From contig CM066992.1 of assembly GCA_033977485.1 (NCBI GenBank), positions 104,078,450 through 104,142,449 of the forward strand: a DNA stretch of 64,000 nt, in the 5' to 3' direction. The stretch comes from Hydrangea macrophylla. Its lineage: Eukaryota; Streptophyta; Magnoliopsida; Cornales; Hydrangeaceae. Below are positions 33,533-44,092 of this stretch, in pieces. How positions within the stretch are numbered: position 1 is the stretch's first letter; each line of letters opens with the position of its first letter. The notes beneath the pieces are model-generated. The model had not been told where the DNA came from. It worked only from the letters and a program-made list of their open reading frames with translations, and searched no databases. The position numbers and the translations under genes are program-made.

Positions 33533-35178
33533 TGTAATACCCGTACTCGAAAAAGGTAGTAATATTTATTTTACATGCATTAATTAATATAAACAATTGC
33601 ATGTGATGATTTGGGTAAGTTCCAGTTACCCCATGTGATAAGTGCTTGATAAATGGCACAGTTGAAAGTTCTACTAGAGGTGGAACAGATATGAAAGTGT
33701 GACCCAAGAGAGGTTTGGATAATATAAATTGCATAAATGTGCATTTCTGTGATTAAATGGTAGACATGTAAATGTAAATGTGTACATTATAATAGTTATT
33801 GATGCCATATGATTGTTTAATTGATAAAATGTTCAGTGTTTTAATATTCTATTATAGTTCATGATTATTTATGAGACGAGTTTGGGTACCCTTATGAGAG
33901 CGTAATTGAACAGGTGATATAATTAGTAAGTTAATTAGTGCCTTCATATAATATTTGGGACCACGTTTGGGACCCATACGTGATATAAATATAGACTCAC
34001 TTAAATATTTAGATAGTTAATAATAATGTTGGGGGGTGAAAACCGAAATAAGCCAAAGTTGGCTTAAGGGCATGAGGTTGACACCTCAGCAGCCATGACT
34101 CATCATCATCATAAAAAAAAAGGAGAAAAAAAAAGAAGACAAAAAAACCGTGAGTGTAGTGTGTTGTGTTTGGCGGCGGGCCACAGTTGTGTGTGTGGAT
34201 ACATATATATATAAATATATTATATTATATTAGTTAATGAAAGAAAGTGAGGAAAGAACCAAAAGGAAAAAAAAGAAAACAGGGAAGAAGCAGTCCGAGA
34301 AAGAAGAGGAGAGAAATGGAGGGTTTCACCTTCTCTATGCCATAGGTTCATCGTATGTTGCCCAAATCGTGATATAAAGTCATATTTGGACTTGTGGGGG
34401 TAAGCCTAACCTTATAGTGTAATTTAATTTGGGTTTAATCGATAGATTTTTCGTGAGCCAAATGGGTTGGTAACATTTAGTTTACAAAAATTGTGTAGGA
34501 TTAACTACAGGTTCATATTTGGCTTGGATTTAGGGGATATTTGGGGTTTCTAGGCTTATTTGATTATTCGTAGAGGTGAGTGTCCTAATCCCAAAATTGG
34601 ATGTTTAATGTTATTTATTTGTTATTAAATGCTTAATTATTGATTGAGTAGAAAAGCATGTGATTAGTTGTATTTAACATGTCTAAAATGCTGAAATTGC
34701 CATGTTGACATGTTGAGCTGCTTATGTGCTTATTTGGGTCAAAGGGTGTCAATTGATAATCACCATTATTTAGCCCGTATATAAGGGACGCCCATTCCTC
34801 AGAGAAAAGGGGGATGATGATGATGAAATCCTCAGAGAAAAGGGGATAGTGGTGACGACCACAGCGAATTGACTACGGTCAGGAGTGAATGAGAGTGATT
34901 TCGCTATATGCGACGGAAAAAGTGAGATTGGCCCGGAATCAGGGGTCCAGAACGATGGTGATTGATTGCTTGACACGCCAGCGACCATTTATTGTTGTGA
35001 TGTTTAATTGGTGTTATGATTCATTAAATACTCCAATTGCATGATTAGCACCACGTACTCACTAAGCGAAAGCTTATTCGATTTTTGTGGCTAATGACCA
35101 CGCAGTTTCAAATGAATACCACAGTGAGAAATGATCGAGACTACGGGACTGGGTCTAGCTTGCTTATATGTTTATATG
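33533..35178 (+). repeat. LARD 3' LTR, part 1 (interrupted)
   Basis: Collinear with 27428-29060. TATA at 34778-34784. Broken at 35178 by the Tekay element; the rest is at 43689-44087. The 5-bp ATATG at 35174-35178 is repeated at 43684-43688. Confidence 0.9.
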
Positions 35179-37059
35179 TGTAATACCCGTACCCAGGAAA
35201 TGGAAGTAATGTTTATTGTCATGCATTAATTAGTATAATTAATTACATGTAATATTTGGGTAAGTTCCAGTTACCCCGATATGATAAGTGCTTCGAGAAG
35301 GGCACAGTTGGATAGATGTGAAATGGGACCCACGGGAGGTCCAGATTAGATAAATTGCATTTAGTTGCATTTATATGATTAAATGAATAATTGTTTAATT
35401 GTTTTGAATATTTTATTGCTAGTTATGACCTTTTATGGTGCCAAGTTGGGTACTCGTGTGAGGACGAATTGGAATATGGTTCATAACCAGTAGGTTAATT
35501 AGCAATTTAATAAAATATTTGGGATCACGTTTGGGACTCATCCGTGACATAGACATATACCCATTTAGATAATTGGGTAGTTGATATAACTATTAAGAGA
35601 TTTCATAATAAGACTTTAGAAGTTATGGGGGTGTAAACGGAATTAACCCAAAGTTGGTTGAAGGGCTTAGGAGGTGACATCTCTTTTGGTGACTTACCAT
35701 CCATGTTTTAAAAAAAAAAAAGAAGAGGAACAGTATAGAGATGAAGAGTATCTCGGCTAGGAGGAACAGAAAGAGACGAGAGTTCGTCTGCCGTTCCGTC
35801 GTCGTTTCTTCACCGTTTGACTTCTATTTCGCGAACTGAAGCCATATTCGGACTCGTGGAGGTGAGATGATTATTTCTATGTCTTTCTTTTTCAATTTTG
35901 ATAACGTTTTTCTGCGACCCATTTTAAGGGGTGATACATATATGTGATATATATGTGTAGGGATATCATTGGAATCATTAGGAGCTAGTTTTGCGAAGGA
36001 ATTTGGGAATTCTAGGCTTATTTTGAACCTATTCGTGAGGTGAGTGTCATAATCCCAAAATTGAATGTTTAATGTTATTTATTTGATATTAAATGCTTTA
36101 AAATGCTTAATTGTGATTAAGTAGAAAAGCATGTAATTAATTATTATTTAACATGTTCAAAAAATGTTGAAATTGCCATGTTGACATGTTTGAGTTGCTT
36201 ATGTGCTTATTTGGGTCAAAGGGTGTCAATTGATAATCACCATTATTTAGCCCGTATATAAGGGACGCCCATTCCTCAGAGAAAAGGGGGATGATGATGA
36301 AGTCCTCAGAGAAAAGGGGACGGTGGTGACGACCACGACGAATTGACTACGGTCACAAGAGAGTGTGTGATATCGCTTTTAAAGCGACGACAAAGTGAGA
36401 ATGGCCCAGAATCAAGGGTCCAATACGATGGTGATTGATTATTTGACACGCCGGCGACCATTTATTATTGTGAATGCTTAATTGGTGTTTATGATGCATT
36501 AAATATTTCAATTGCATGATTAGTACCACGTACTCACTAAGCGAAAGCTTAATCAATTTTTGTGGCTAATGACCACGCAGGTACGGACGAGCATCACAGT
36601 GAGAAGCGTTAAACTGTGGGGATTCTGGGATAGCTTGAGATAAATGGTTAATGTTTAATATGTTTATATGTAAATGGATTTAGATGGGTATTTATGTTCC
36701 TAGTGTTTGGATTTTCGGAGATAAGTTTATGTTTTAGTTTTTTATTAAATCCCTGTAATATAAATTGTGGATTGAAGTTTTAAAAGTATTTTTTCAAGTG
36801 TTTTGGTGATATTTTGGTATTTGAAATATTTGTTTAACAGGGGGGAAATGGTGCTGTAATAGAGGGAACTCTGTCCAAGTACCATTCAATGATTATAAAA
36901 CCTTATTTTATTTCTTTTTATTAATTTATTTGATAAAAAGCTATTTTATCCCTGGTATCTCACTTTAAAATGTTATTTTCGGAACGTTAAAAATGATTGT
37001 TTGGTTTGTTGGCTTTGTTACACGTGTCCTAGCCCGCGGGGGCGGGTTGGGGTGTGACA
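35179..37059 (+). repeat. Tekay 5' LTR
   Basis: Begins TGTAATACCCGTACCC, ends GGTTGGGGTGTGACA. TATA at 36255-36261. Downstream are two copies of CCTCAGAGAAAAGGGG about 27 bp apart and a TCGCTTT/AAAGCGA hairpin at 36373-36387. Confidence 0.95.
36255..36261 (+). promoter_or_regulatory. TATA box, Tekay 5' LTR
   Basis: TATATAA in CCCGTATATAAGGGACG, about 1,076 bp into the LTR, in a block nearly identical to the LARD LTRs. Confidence 0.7.
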
Positions 37060-37064
37060 ATTTT

Positions 37065-37076
37065 TGGTATCAGAGC
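37065..37076 (+). other. Primer-binding site, tRNA-iMet type
   Basis: TGGTATCAGAGC, five bases after the LTR end. Same sequence as the LARD primer site at 29468. Confidence 0.85.
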
Positions 37077-37253
37077 AATAGGCTAGAGCCTTGGGTACGA
37101 GTTTCGACGCGTGAGTGTGCACACAATGACACGTAGTAATGCGATCATGCATACACGTTTATTTGACATGCTTTAAAATGTTATTTAACATGCATTGTAA
37201 TTTATTTAAAAGTAACATGTATGTATATACTTTGTTGTGGGTGCCAGGCAAGG

Positions 37254-38168
37254 ATGTCTGGAGGTGAGAACCCATCTTCGGCCCGTATGGACCGAATTAA
37301 AATAGTTATGGAAAAGTTGGTAAAAGTGGCTGAAACTCGAGTTACTGAGGAAGGACCGAGCTCATCAAATCCAGAACAAAGAACAGAACCAACAACTATT
37401 GCTATGTTCTACAAGCAAAAGCCAGGGCAATTTAAAGGAGAACCTGATTCGATGAAGGCTGACCATTGGTTGACCGATATGAAGAGAATTTTTCGTGCTT
37501 TGCCATGTACAGAGGAACAGAAGGTTTTGTTTGCCTCAGATACTCTGAAAGAAGAAGCACAAAATTGGTGGACATCAGTCCTAAGGCAAGGAGCACCAAC
37601 TACTTGGAATGGGTTTATGGAGGAGTTCTCAAAGCAATATATTCCTCGATCGTTTAGTGATCAGAAGGCCCGAGAGTTTTCTCACCTCAGTCAGGGTAAT
37701 AGGAGTGTTAGGGATTACGCAGCTCAGTTTACAAGTTTGGCCAGATTTGCAATGGATTTGATTCCGAACGAGTTTATTCGGGCAAGAAGAATCGAGGAAG
37801 GGCTCCGTGATGAGATTCGGGGAAAAGTGGATACACTCCGGCTACCGACTTATTCAGAAGTATTAGATGTGGCCTTAATTGCTGAGCGATGTGTATTGTC
37901 ATCCGGGCAAAGTCAACCATTCAAGAGGCCAGGAGGTAGTCAATTCCAAGGGCAGGGCAGTTTCAAGAGACAGAATTTGGGGAGTTCGTCAGGAAGTGGG
38001 GGCAACAAGCCCAGGTGTCAAATCTGTGGTAGGTATCATTGGGGAATGTGTAACTTATCTCCTATCATTTGCAACAACTGTCGACGTCCAGGACACGTGG
38101 CAAGAGATTGTCCCATCTATCAAGACAGAATGTGCCAAGACAGAGTATTACTCAGAGACAAGGTGTAA
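37254..38168 (+). pseudogene. Tekay gag (capsid and zinc knuckles), frameshifted at its end
   Basis: Structural protein forming the retrotransposon particle and binding genomic RNA. The start is placed at the Met of MSGGENPSS (37254); the frame is open 33 bases upstream but that part is leader-like. Residues from about 45 on contain QKPGQFKGEPDSMKADHWL, WWTSVLRQGAPTTWNGFMEE and YIPRS, the Retrotrans_gag capsid domain. Near the end are CQICGRYHWGMC and CNNCRRPGHVARDC, two Cys/His knuckles. A third knuckle, CYLCGDLGHRERNC, lies in the next frame just downstream. In this clade gag and pol usually form one frame, so a frame change at ~38110-38160 breaks the polyprotein. Confidence 0.88.
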
Positions 38169-41100
38169 ATGACAGCAGAATACAGTGTTATTTGTGTGGT
38201 GACCTGGGACATCGGGAGCGTAATTGCCCAAAGAGAGGACCAAGAAGTTCTAGTTCATCTGTGGGAAGTGCACCAAGCCAGAGGCCACCTCAGCAACAAT
38301 CTCAAGGGAGGGAGCAACGACAAGGAAGGTATTTTCAGCTCAAGCCTGGGGAGACCACTGCTGCTGACACTGTGGTTTCAGGTATACTTCCTATATGCTC
38401 ACAACCTGCTAAAGTATTATTGGATTCGGGGTCAACTCACTCTTTTGTTTCACACCCATTTGCTAAATATTTAGATAAACCCTTAGAACTACTAGATTTT
38501 GATTTGTCTGTTTCACTTCCATCGGGAGCTCCACTAGTAAGTTCGGGTATCTTTAAAGCTTGTGGGATTGATGTGAATGGTAGAGGTTTGACTGTTGACT
38601 TAGTGCCATTGGTTATTCAACATTTTGATGTCATTTTGGGGATGGATTGCTTATCTGCAAATCGCGCCATTATCGATTGTGGGAATAAGAGAGTAACATT
38701 TCGATTGCCTAATCAAGATGTATTTTGCTTCCAAGGGACAGGTGTAGCACCACCGCCTTATTTGGTGTCAGCTGTCAGAACTTACCGTTTGTTGAAAAAG
38801 GGATGTCGGGGATTCTTGTGTAGTATACTTGACACTAGAGGTACTGAACTGAAATTAGAAGATATACCAGTAGTGAAAGAATTTCCAGACATCTTTCCAG
38901 AAGATCTACCTAGTGTGCTGATTGAGAGGAAAATTGAGTTTGGGATAGATGTGATGCCAGGAACTCAACCAATTTCACGGGCACCGTATAGAATGGCTCC
39001 GGTAGAGTTGAAGGAATTGAAAACTCAACTGCAAGATTTACTAGATAAGGGGTTCATTCGTCCTAGTGTATCACCGTGGTGAGCACCAATTTTATTTGTG
39101 AAGAAGAAGGACGGGACAATGAGAATGTGTATCGACTACCGAGAAATCAACAATGTGACTATAAAGAACAAGTATCCACTGCCACGTATTGATGACTTGT
39201 TTGATCAATTGCAAGGGGCACAAGTATTTTCTAAGATTGACTTAAGATCTGGGTATCACCAATTAAAGGTAAAAGTTGAAGATGTTGAGAAGACAGCTTT
39301 CAGAACTCGGTACGGGCACTACGAATTTCTTGTCATGCCATTTGGGGTTACGAATGCACCAGCCGCTTTTATGGACCTAATGAATAGGGTGTTCAAGACT
39401 TATCTAGATGAATTTGTGACAGTATTCATTGATGATATTTTAATATATTCTAGAAGTCAAGAAGAACATGAACGACACTTGAGATTGGTTTTGCAACGAC
39501 TTAGAGAAAAGCAACTATTTGGGAAGTTGAAGAAAAGTGAATTTCGGTTGACAAATGTTTCTTTTCTTGGGCACGTGATCTCTAAAGATGGTGTCTCTGT
39601 GGACCCACAGAAAATAGAAGCTGTTAAGAATTGGTCGAGACCGACAAATGTTTCTGAAATTCGAAGTTTCTTGGGATTAGCCGGTTACTATAGAAGGTTC
39701 GTTCAAGACTTTTCTAGAATCGCGACTCCGATGACTCAATTGATGAGGAAGGATGTGGCTTTTGTGTGGAATAAAGAATATGAAGACTGTTTTCAGAAGT
39801 TGAAAGATAAGTTGACCTCAGCGCCTATATTAGCTATTCCGTCAGGTACTAGAGGTTTCAGTATATACAGTGATGCTTCTCATCAAGGCCTGGGATGTGT
39901 TCTAATGCAAGAGGGTAAAGTTATAGCTTATGCTTCAAGGCAGTTACGGACACACGAGAAGAATTATCCGACTCATGATCTGGAATTGGCAGCGGTGATC
40001 TTTGCGTTAAAGATTTGGCATCACTACTTGTACGGGGAAACGTGTGAGATATTCACCGATCACAAGAGCCTGAAATATTTATTTACCCAGAGAGAGCTGA
40101 ATATGAGACAGAGAAGATGGCTTGAATTGATGAAGGATTATGATTTGAAGATCCAGTATCATCCGGGTAAAGCTAACGTGGTTGCCGATGCGTTAAGTCG
40201 AAAGTCATCAGAAAATTTGGTTTATTCTTTAACAGATCAAGCAACGTTGGTAAAAGAATTTGAATAGCTGTAATTGGAAGTAATTCCCAGAATCCAGGGT
40301 GGTTTAATGGCAGCTATCATGGCACAACCAAGTTTAATCGAAGAAATCAAGGTGAGTCAACTTTTGGACCCAAATTTCAAGAAAATAGTTGAAGAATTAC
40401 CTGAGGGTAGACGGCCGGAATTCAGTTTCCAGAACAATGTATTAAGGTATGTTAATCGACTGTGTGTTCCTAACATTCAAGAGTTGAAAGATAAGATCAT
40501 GGAAGAAGCTCACAGTACGAGGTATTCCGTACATCCGGGGAGTACCAAGATGTATAGAGATTTACGGGAAGTGTATTGGTGAAGTGGTATGAAACGGGAA
40601 GTCGCCGAGTTTGTGGCCAAGTGTACGACTTGTCAACGAGTAAAACTAGAACATCAACGACCCGCTGGTGAATTGCAACCATTGGAGATACCAGAATGGA
40701 AATGGGAGCATATCACGATGGACTTTGTGTCAGGTTTGCCACGGTCTCCTAAGTCTAATGATAGTATTTGGGTGATCGTTGATCGATTGACTAAATCAGC
40801 TCATTTCTTGCCAATCAAGACTCGTGATCAGACAAAGTTAGCAGAGCTTTATGTCAGAGAAGTTGTTAGATTACATGGGGCACCGGTATCAATTATGTCA
40901 GATCGAGACACACGATTTGTGTCTAGATTTTGGGAAGGTTTGCAAAAGGCAATGGGGACGACCTTGCATTTTAGCACAGCATTTCATCCTCAGACAGACG
41001 GCCAATCCGAGCGAGTTATTCAGATTCTGGAAGATATGCTTCGAGGTTGTGTTATGGATTTTAAATCAGATTGGGAAACCCACTTGCCGTTAGTGGAATT

Positions 41101-41758
41101 CTCTTATAATAATAGCTTCCAGACGAGTATTGGTATGGCGCCTTACGAAGCATTGTATGGTCGAAAGTGTAGATCACCAGCGTGTTGGACAGAAGTTGGG
41201 GAAAAACAACTTATAGGTCCTGAAATTGTGCAAATCACTACCGACAAAATCAAGTTAGTTAAACAACGGCTACAAATAGCACAGAGTCGTTACAAAAGCT
41301 ACGCGGATACAGGTAGAAGATCGTTGGAATTCGAGGTAGGTGATTATGTTTACTTGAAAGTATCGCCTTCGAAAGGTATCGCACGATTTGGTAAGCGAGG
41401 CAAGTTAAGTCCGAGGTTTGTAGGGCCTTATCTGATTGTGGATAGAGTTGGTCCAGTTGCATATCGATTGGAATTACCAGAAGAGTTGGCTAATGTTCAT
41501 AATGTGTTTCACGTTTCTATGTTGCGACGTTGTCTATCATATTTGAGTCACCGTATCACTCCGGAACCGTTGATGGTTCGAGAAGACTTGACTTATGTTA
41601 AACATCCAGTTCGAATCCTAGATAGGAAGGATTAGGTGCTCAGAACTAAAGTCATTCCTCTAGTTATGGTGCTATGGCGTATTCATTCAGTAGAGGAGGC
41701 AACTTGGGAACGTGAGAACGAGATCCGAGAGAAATATCCTCACCTATTTGACACTTGA
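38130..41758 (+). pseudogene. Tekay pol: protease-RT-RNase H-integrase-chromodomain, five stops
   Basis: Polyprotein that would process gag, copy the RNA to DNA and integrate it. All domains are in one frame: third zinc knuckle; protease with VLLDSGSTHSFV; RT from APYRMAPVELKEL, with [24 protein letters not shown] and the active site FIDDILIYS; RNase H with [10 protein letters not shown] and [10 protein letters not shown]; integrase with a zinc-binding H...H-CTTCQ, then MDFVSGLP, MSDRDTRFVSRFW and SERVIQ; and a tail ending PHLFDT. In-frame stops are at 39080 (TGA), 40265 (TAG), 40271 (TAA), 40580 (TGA) and 41633 (TAG). No other frameshift was seen. All catalytic motifs are otherwise intact, so the damage is mostly nonsense changes. 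Confidence 0.9.
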
Positions 41759-41790
41759 GGTAAGAAAAGTTTGGGGACAAACTTCGTAAA

Positions 41791-41803
41791 AGGGAGGGAG
41801 AGA
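41791..41803 (+). other. Polypurine tract, Tekay
   Basis: AGGGAGGGAGAGA directly before the 3' LTR. It is the same as the LARD tract at 33521-33532 apart from the first base. Confidence 0.85.
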
Positions 41804-43683
41804 TGTAATACCCGTACCCAGGAAATGGAAGTAATGTTTATTGTCATGCATTAATTAGTATAATTAATTGCATGTGATATTTGGGTAAGTTCCAGTTACC
41901 CCGATATGATAAGTGCTTCGAGAAGGGCACAGTTGGATAGATGTGAAATGGGACCCACGGGAGGTCCAGATTAGATAAATTGCATTTAGTTGCATTTATA
42001 TGATTAAATGAATAATTGTTTAATTGTTTTGAATATTTTATTGCTAGTTATGACCTTTTATGGTGCCAAGTTGGGTACTCGTGTGAGGACGAATTGGAAT
42101 ATGGTTCATAACCAGTAGGTTAATTAGCAATTTAATAAAATATTTGGGATCACGTTTGGGACTCATCCGTGACATAGACATATACCCATTTAGATAATTG
42201 GGTAGTTGATATAACTATTAAGAGATTTCATAATAAGACTTTAGAAGTTGTGGGGGTGTAAACGGAATTAACCCAAAGTTGGTTGAAGGGCTTAGGAGGT
42301 GACATCTCTTTTGGTGACTTACCATCCATGTTTTAAAAAAAAAAAAGAAGAGGAACAGTATAGAGATGAAGAGTATCTCGGCTAGGAGGAACAGAAAGAG
42401 ACGAGAGTTCGTCTGCCGTTCCGTCGTCGTTTCTTCACCGTTTGACTTCTATTTCGCGAACTGAAGCCATATTCGGACTCGTGGAGGTGAGATGATTATT
42501 TCTATGTCTTTCTTTTTCAATTTTGATAACGTTTTTCTGCGACCCATTTTAAGGGGTGATACATATATGTGATATATATGTGTAGGGATATCATTGGAAT
42601 CATTAGGAGCTAGTTTTGCGAAGGAATTTGGGAATTCTAGGCTTATTTTGAACCTATTCGTGAGGTGAGTGTCATAATCCCAAAATTGAATGTTTAATGT
42701 TATTTATTTGATATTAAATGCTTTAAAATGCTTAATTGTGATTAAGTAGAAAAGCATGTAATTAATTATTATTTAACATGTTCAAAAAATGTTGAAATTG
42801 CCATGTTGACATGTTTGAGTTGCTTATGTGCTTATTTGGGTCAAAGGGTGTCAATTGATAATCACCATTATTTAGCCCGTATATAAGGGACGCCCATTCC
42901 TCAGAGAAAAGGGGGATGATGATGAAGTCCTCAGAGAAAAGGGGACAGTGGTGACGACCACGACGAATTGACTACGGTCACAAGAGAGTGTGTGATATCG
43001 CTTTTAAAGCGACGACAAAGTGAGAATGGCCCAGAATCAAGGGTCCAATACGATGGTGATTGATTATTTGACACGCCGGCGACCATTTATTATTGTGAAT
43101 GCTTAATTGGTGTTTATGATGCATTAAATATTTCAATTGCATGATTAGTACCACGTACTCACTAAGCGAAAGCTTAATCAATTTTTGTGGCTAATGACCA
43201 CGCAGGTACGGACGAGCATCACAGTGAGAAGCGTTAAACTGTGGGGATTCTGGGATAGCTTGAGATAAATGGTTAATGTTTAATATGTTTATATGTAAAT
43301 GGATTTAGATGGGTATTTATGTTCCTAGTGTTTGGATTTTTGGAGATAAGTTTATGTTTTAGTTTTTTATTAAATCCCTGTAATATAAATTGTGGATTGA
43401 AGTTTTAAAAGTATTTTTTCAAGTGTTTTGGTGATATTTTGGTATTTGAAATATTTGTTTAACAGGGGGAAATGGTGCTGTAATAGAGGGAACTCTGTCC
43501 AAGTACCATTCAATGATTATAAAACCTTATTTTATTTCTTTTTATTAATTTATTTGATAAAAAGCTATTTTATCCCTGGTATCTCACTTTAAAATGTTAT
43601 TTTCGGAACGTTAAAAATGATTGTTTGGTTTGTTGGCTTTGTTACACGTGTCCTAGCCCGCGGGGGCGGGTTGGGGTGTGACA
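41804..43683 (+). repeat. Tekay 3' LTR
   Basis: Almost identical to 35179-37059. Differences seen: GCATGTGAT for ACATGTAAT near 41870, GTTGTGG for GTTATGG near 42247, GACAGTGG for GACGGTGG near 42944, TTTTTGGAG for TTTTCGGAG near 43338, and one G fewer near 43465. TATA at 42880-42886. Confidence 0.95.
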
Positions 43684-43688
43684 ATATG

Positions 43689-44087
43689 TGAGGATTTGAA
43701 TAAGGTTGTAATAAACTTAAAGTTTATACTTTTAAATATGTTTAGAAATAAATGTTAGAATGTGTTTGTAACATTTATATATTTTAGTTGGGTTTTGATG
43801 TGCTTTGGAATATTTAAATAAAAGAGTGCAGCAGGGGTTAAAAATGTTTTAGTTTATGAAAAAAATGGTGAATGGTGCTGTAATGGGGGAAACTTTGCTT
43901 CAAGTACCATTTGATGGTTTTAAAAACTTTATTTTATTCATTTTTATTAATTTGTTTGATAAAAAGTTATTTTACCCCTGATATTTCAGTCAAAAGTGTA
44001 ATTTTTGGAACTTTAAAATTGATTGTTTGGTCTTTGTTGTCTTTGTTACACGTGTCCTAGCTCGCGGGGGCGGGTTGGGGTGTGACA
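43689..44087 (+). repeat. LARD 3' LTR, part 2
   Basis: Matches the last ~400 bp of the LARD 5' LTR and ends GGGGTGTGACA, followed by the CCTTG target duplication. Confidence 0.9.
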
Positions 44088-44092
44088 CCTTG

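Larger units (their letters stand above)
35179..43683 (+). mobile_element. Recent full-length Tekay-type Ty3/gypsy element (TSD ATATG), coding region defective
   Basis: 8,505 bp. LTRs are 35179-37059 (1,881 bp) and 41804-43683 (1,880 bp). Target duplications are ATATG at 35174-35178 and 43684-43688. Reading the two LTRs side by side I found only five substitutions and one 1-base indel. The primer site TGGTATCAGAGC is at 37065-37076 and the polypurine tract AGGGAGGGAGAGA at 41791-41803. Domain order is gag with three Cys/His knuckles, protease, RT, RNase H, integrase, chromodomain-like tail: a chromovirus of the Tekay clade. The coding region has one frame change and five in-frame stops despite the young LTRs. 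Confidence 0.93.
27428..44087 (+). mobile_element. LARD-type non-autonomous LTR retrotransposon (TSD CCTTG), containing a nested Tekay element
   Basis: LTRs are 27428-29462 (2,035 bp) and 33533-35178 plus 43689-44087 (2,045 bp), both TGTAATACC...GGTGTGACA. Target duplications are CCTTG at 27423-27427 and 44088-44092. The primer site is TGGTATCAGAGC (tRNA-iMet type, 29468-29479) and the polypurine tract is GGGAGGGAGAGA (33521-33532). The 4.07-kb internal region has no gag or pol homology that I can see. LTRs, primer site and polypurine tract resemble those of the nested autonomous-type Tekay element. The two LTRs differ at many sites (about 1-2% by eye), so this insertion is older than the nested one. 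Confidence 0.9.
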
